From contig JAAFKL010000405.1 in NCBI GenBank assembly GCA_021399405.1, positions 1 through 15,058 on the forward strand: a DNA stretch of 15,058 nt. The letters run 5' to 3'. Below, one piece after another: positions 13,565-15,058 of the stretch (its first letter is position 1; each line of letters starts with the position of its first letter). The translations under genes and the position numbers were made by a program. The DNA is from Candidatus Heimdallarchaeota archaeon (GTDB lineage Archaea > Asgardarchaeota > Heimdallarchaeia > Heimdallarchaeales > Kariarchaeaceae). The notes beneath the pieces are model-generated. The model did not search any database. It saw nothing but the letters and a program-made list of their open reading frames with translations, and had not been told where the DNA came from.

Positions 13565-14511
13565 GCGCTAATAATACATATTTAGAAAATTTCAATAGAA
13601 TTATCAAGCAATTTGATATCCCAACGAAGAATGAGATTACAAAGGCGATTATTCAATCCATAAGTGATCTAGATCTTGAGAGCAGTAGTTTTGAAGAGAT
13701 ATCAAACAAATTAGGTACTCCAAAAGAGTATGTTGAGGAATATATCAAGGAGATGAATATTGTGTCTCCAAAGAGCAAGATAAAACTTTTAGATAGATTG
13801 GAACTTTCATTTGTGGTGATAAAAATTCTACAAATCTTAGGTGTCATTATAGTACCAATGCTTTTGATAACCGAAATCAGGTGGAATGGTGAAAATATAA
13901 TTTACAGCATAATTTTGTACTATGTAATTCTGATACTAGTTTTCTTGATAACTCATAAAATTAGTCAACGAGCGTTAGCTTCAGTACAAAATTTTGGAGA
14001 ATTCTATTACAAATCTTTTGTCATCCTTTCACTTTTTATTTTCAGCAATATACTTCTAGATGACTACGTAATTGGGTTAAATCAGTATTTCAGGGTTAAT
14101 ATAACATTTATTCCTTTCTTTGGTTTTGGTATCTTTCTATTCTGGATTTTACCAATAACAATTATGTCAGGACTGAAATATACAATGATCAAGGAAAATT
14201 TGATTATACCAGAAAGTCACCCATTAGGACCACATCTTGATAACCAGTTCAAAAAAAGAATTACGGATATCACCAAGGTTGTGATAGCTCTCAATTTCTT
14301 TATTATGTATCTAAACAGAGATTTTACAACATTTTACATATTATTAATAATTACGATTGTAGTCATCCATACTGAGTATCTACTTGTGTATAAATCGATC
14401 CCAGATTATTATAAAACAAAATTGAGAGAACTAGTAAAACTAAGTATAATACTTGGTCTTATTTATTTGATCTCTTATTGGTTAGATAAAGTAATTTGGG
14501 CAGGTTATTGA
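13561..14511 (+). CDS. Multi-pass membrane protein with HAAS-like N-terminal domain, PadR partner
   Basis: The 316-aa protein has a soluble helical N-terminus (about 1-75) with the pattern YLENFNRIIKQFDIPTKNEI and later EISNKLGTPKEYVEEYI. It resembles the HAAS/DUF1700-type domain that commonly accompanies PadR regulators (usual form LGxPxexaxe). About seven hydrophobic segments follow, near residues 84-105, 113-132, 152-170, 181-203, 237-251, 257-277 and 293-309. No enzymatic motif or cysteine pair is visible. PadR plus a HAAS-domain membrane protein is a recurrent bacterial pair thought to sense envelope or membrane-active stress, and the same arrangement is seen here with an ATGA overlap. 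I cannot name a substrate or signal. Domain resemblance is by eye and moderately secure; the membrane topology is clear. Confidence 0.7.
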   Translation: MSANNTYLENFNRIIKQFDIPTKNEITKAIIQSISDLDLESSSFEEISNKLGTPKEYVEEYIKEMNIVSPKSKIKLLDRLELSFVVIKILQILGVIIVPMLLITEIRWNGENIIYSIILYYVILILVFLITHKISQRALASVQNFGEFYYKSFVILSLFIFSNILLDDYVIGLNQYFRVNITFIPFFGFGIFLFWILPITIMSGLKYTMIKENLIIPESHPLGPHLDNQFKKRITDITKVVIALNFFIMYLNRDFTTFYILLIITIVVIHTEYLLVYKSIPDYYKTKLRELVKLSIILGLIYLISYWLDKVIWAGY

Positions 14512-14529
14512 ATATAAGTAATTCCTGCA

Positions 14530-14545
14530 GAAATGAGCTGATTTC
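14530..14545 (+). terminator. Possible weak hairpin after the membrane protein gene
   Basis: GAAAT-GAGCTG-ATTTC is a 5-bp stem with a 6-nt loop, 18 nt after the stop codon and followed by T-rich sequence. The stem is short and A/T-rich, so a terminator role is uncertain; archaeal termination often needs only the T-rich tract. Confidence 0.25.
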
Positions 14546-14651
14546 ATTAATTTGTTGGCAATATACTTTATCTTATTCTTCCACCGAATCATCATTCTCA
14601 TGATCTCTGAGCAAACCAATCAAGATCACTAATCCTTTTTATCATACAATG

Positions 14652-14661
14652 TATTTTTAAT
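14652..14661 (+). promoter_or_regulatory. TATA-like box for the small Cys/His-rich protein
   Basis: TATTTTTAAT is centred about 26 nt before ATG 14683, the same distance as for the other single genes here. No Shine-Dalgarno site is present. Confidence 0.5.
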
Positions 14662-14682
14662 GAATGACTACTATTAATTCCT

Positions 14683-14946
14683 ATGACATTTCTACAAGAC
14701 CTCGTCCACTGTAAGGAACACTGTATGCAAGAATACAGGGATGATTGGATGTGTGGATTAAAAAAACACACTGATGAACACACCCAAGGATGCTACTATG
14801 GCACACTAAATTGGAGTCCAAAATTTGAGATAGAGGAAGATGAGTTCTTCAAATTACCAGATCCAGATGATTATGACAAGGCTGAGTATAATTATACTAT
14901 GGAGGAACTGGAAGAAATGATGTCAGTTGAAGAAGAAGACGTGTAA
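14683..14946 (+). CDS. Small Cys/His-rich, acidic-tailed protein of unknown function
   Basis: I do not recognise this 87-aa protein. Its first half holds four cysteines (Cys10, Cys14, Cys24, Cys37) and four nearby histidines (His9, His13, His29, His33), arranged HCKEHC, then C, then H-x3-H-x3-C. This is a plausible zinc or other metal site. The second half is strongly acidic: residues 49-66 are rich in Glu/Asp, and the C-terminus reads EELEEMMSVEEEDV. There is no signal peptide and no membrane segment. Coding is supported by a TATA-like box at leaderless distance, a 1-nt gap to the convergent frame downstream, and the non-random composition. It stands alone between the PadR module and a partial gene. 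A protein-protein adaptor or metal-binding role is possible, but nothing in the sequence decides it. Confidence 0.6.
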   Translation: MTFLQDLVHCKEHCMQEYRDDWMCGLKKHTDEHTQGCYYGTLNWSPKFEIEEDEFFKLPDPDDYDKAEYNYTMEELEEMMSVEEEDV

Positions 14947-14947
14947 T

Positions 14948-15058
14948 TCAAAGCCTTTTGTACTCAACCAGATTTAGATCTCTTATAATCGTTATTTCAT
15001 AAGTTTCGTGGATAACACAGGCCTTTTTGATTTTATCAAAATATGGTTCTGACGAGAA
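14948..15058 (-). CDS. C-terminal fragment of a gene running off the right edge
   Basis: On the minus strand a frame is open from the window edge to a TGA at 14948-14950, giving 36 residues that end in IIRDLNLVEYKRL and include DKIKKACVIHETYEITI. The composition is protein-like. The stop is separated from the stop of the convergent small protein by a single base, as expected of compact convergent genes. Too little is visible to name a family, and a chance open frame of this length is possible. Confidence 0.45.
   Translation of the reverse strand, partial: FSSEPYFDKIKKACVIHETYEITIIRDLNLVEYKRL

Noticed and set aside
14598..14783. A 61-codon minus-strand frame opposite the start of the small Cys/His-rich protein
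   Set aside because: The plus-strand frame has a promoter-like box, a metal-site-like Cys/His pattern and tight spacing to the next frame; the minus-strand frame has none of these.

Overview
This window is AT-rich and gene-dense, and most likely comes from an archaeon. All six independently transcribed plus-strand genes or operons (start codons at 350, 11360, 11932, 13190 and 14683 are the clear examples) have an A/T-rich TATA-like box centred 24-28 nt upstream of the start codon. That is the spacing of archaeal leaderless transcripts, and no bacterial -35/-10 pair is needed. Genes inside operons instead use Shine-Dalgarno sites (aggaggt, aaggag) and start/stop overlaps. The lineage cannot be fixed from the sequence. 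An oxygen-using, low-GC archaeon such as a Heimdallarchaeia-like Asgard archaeon is a guess.

Positions 350-10683 form one plus-strand operon: hemH, hemA, a fused hemC-hemD, hemB, hemL, hemE, hemN, hemY and a small four-helix membrane protein of unknown function. Together they carry every step from glutamyl-tRNA to protoheme: HemA and HemL make 5-aminolevulinate, HemB and HemCD make uroporphyrinogen III, HemE and HemN make protoporphyrinogen IX, HemY oxidises it and HemH inserts iron. Only glutamyl-tRNA synthetase is missing. This is the classical bacterial/eukaryotic protoporphyrin route, whereas archaea with characterised pathways mostly use the siroheme (Ahb) route. A complete one-operon protoporphyrin pathway on an apparently archaeal contig is the main point of interest. 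The junctions are nearly gapless, so all enzymes are probably made from one transcript.

Positions 10711-11166 (minus) hold an IMPACT/YigZ-type protein convergent with the heme operon. Then come, each with its own promoter, a PPOX-class flavin/deazaflavin-binding protein (11360-11779) and a zinc-ribbon threonine synthase (11932-13077).

Positions 13114-14511 hold a two-gene module: a PadR-type regulator behind a duplicated, partly palindromic promoter element, overlapping a multi-pass membrane protein with a HAAS-like N-terminal domain. Next is an unrecognised small Cys/His-rich acidic protein (14683-14946). Partial minus-strand reading frames run off both ends of the window. No tRNA, rRNA, CRISPR array or transposable element was seen.
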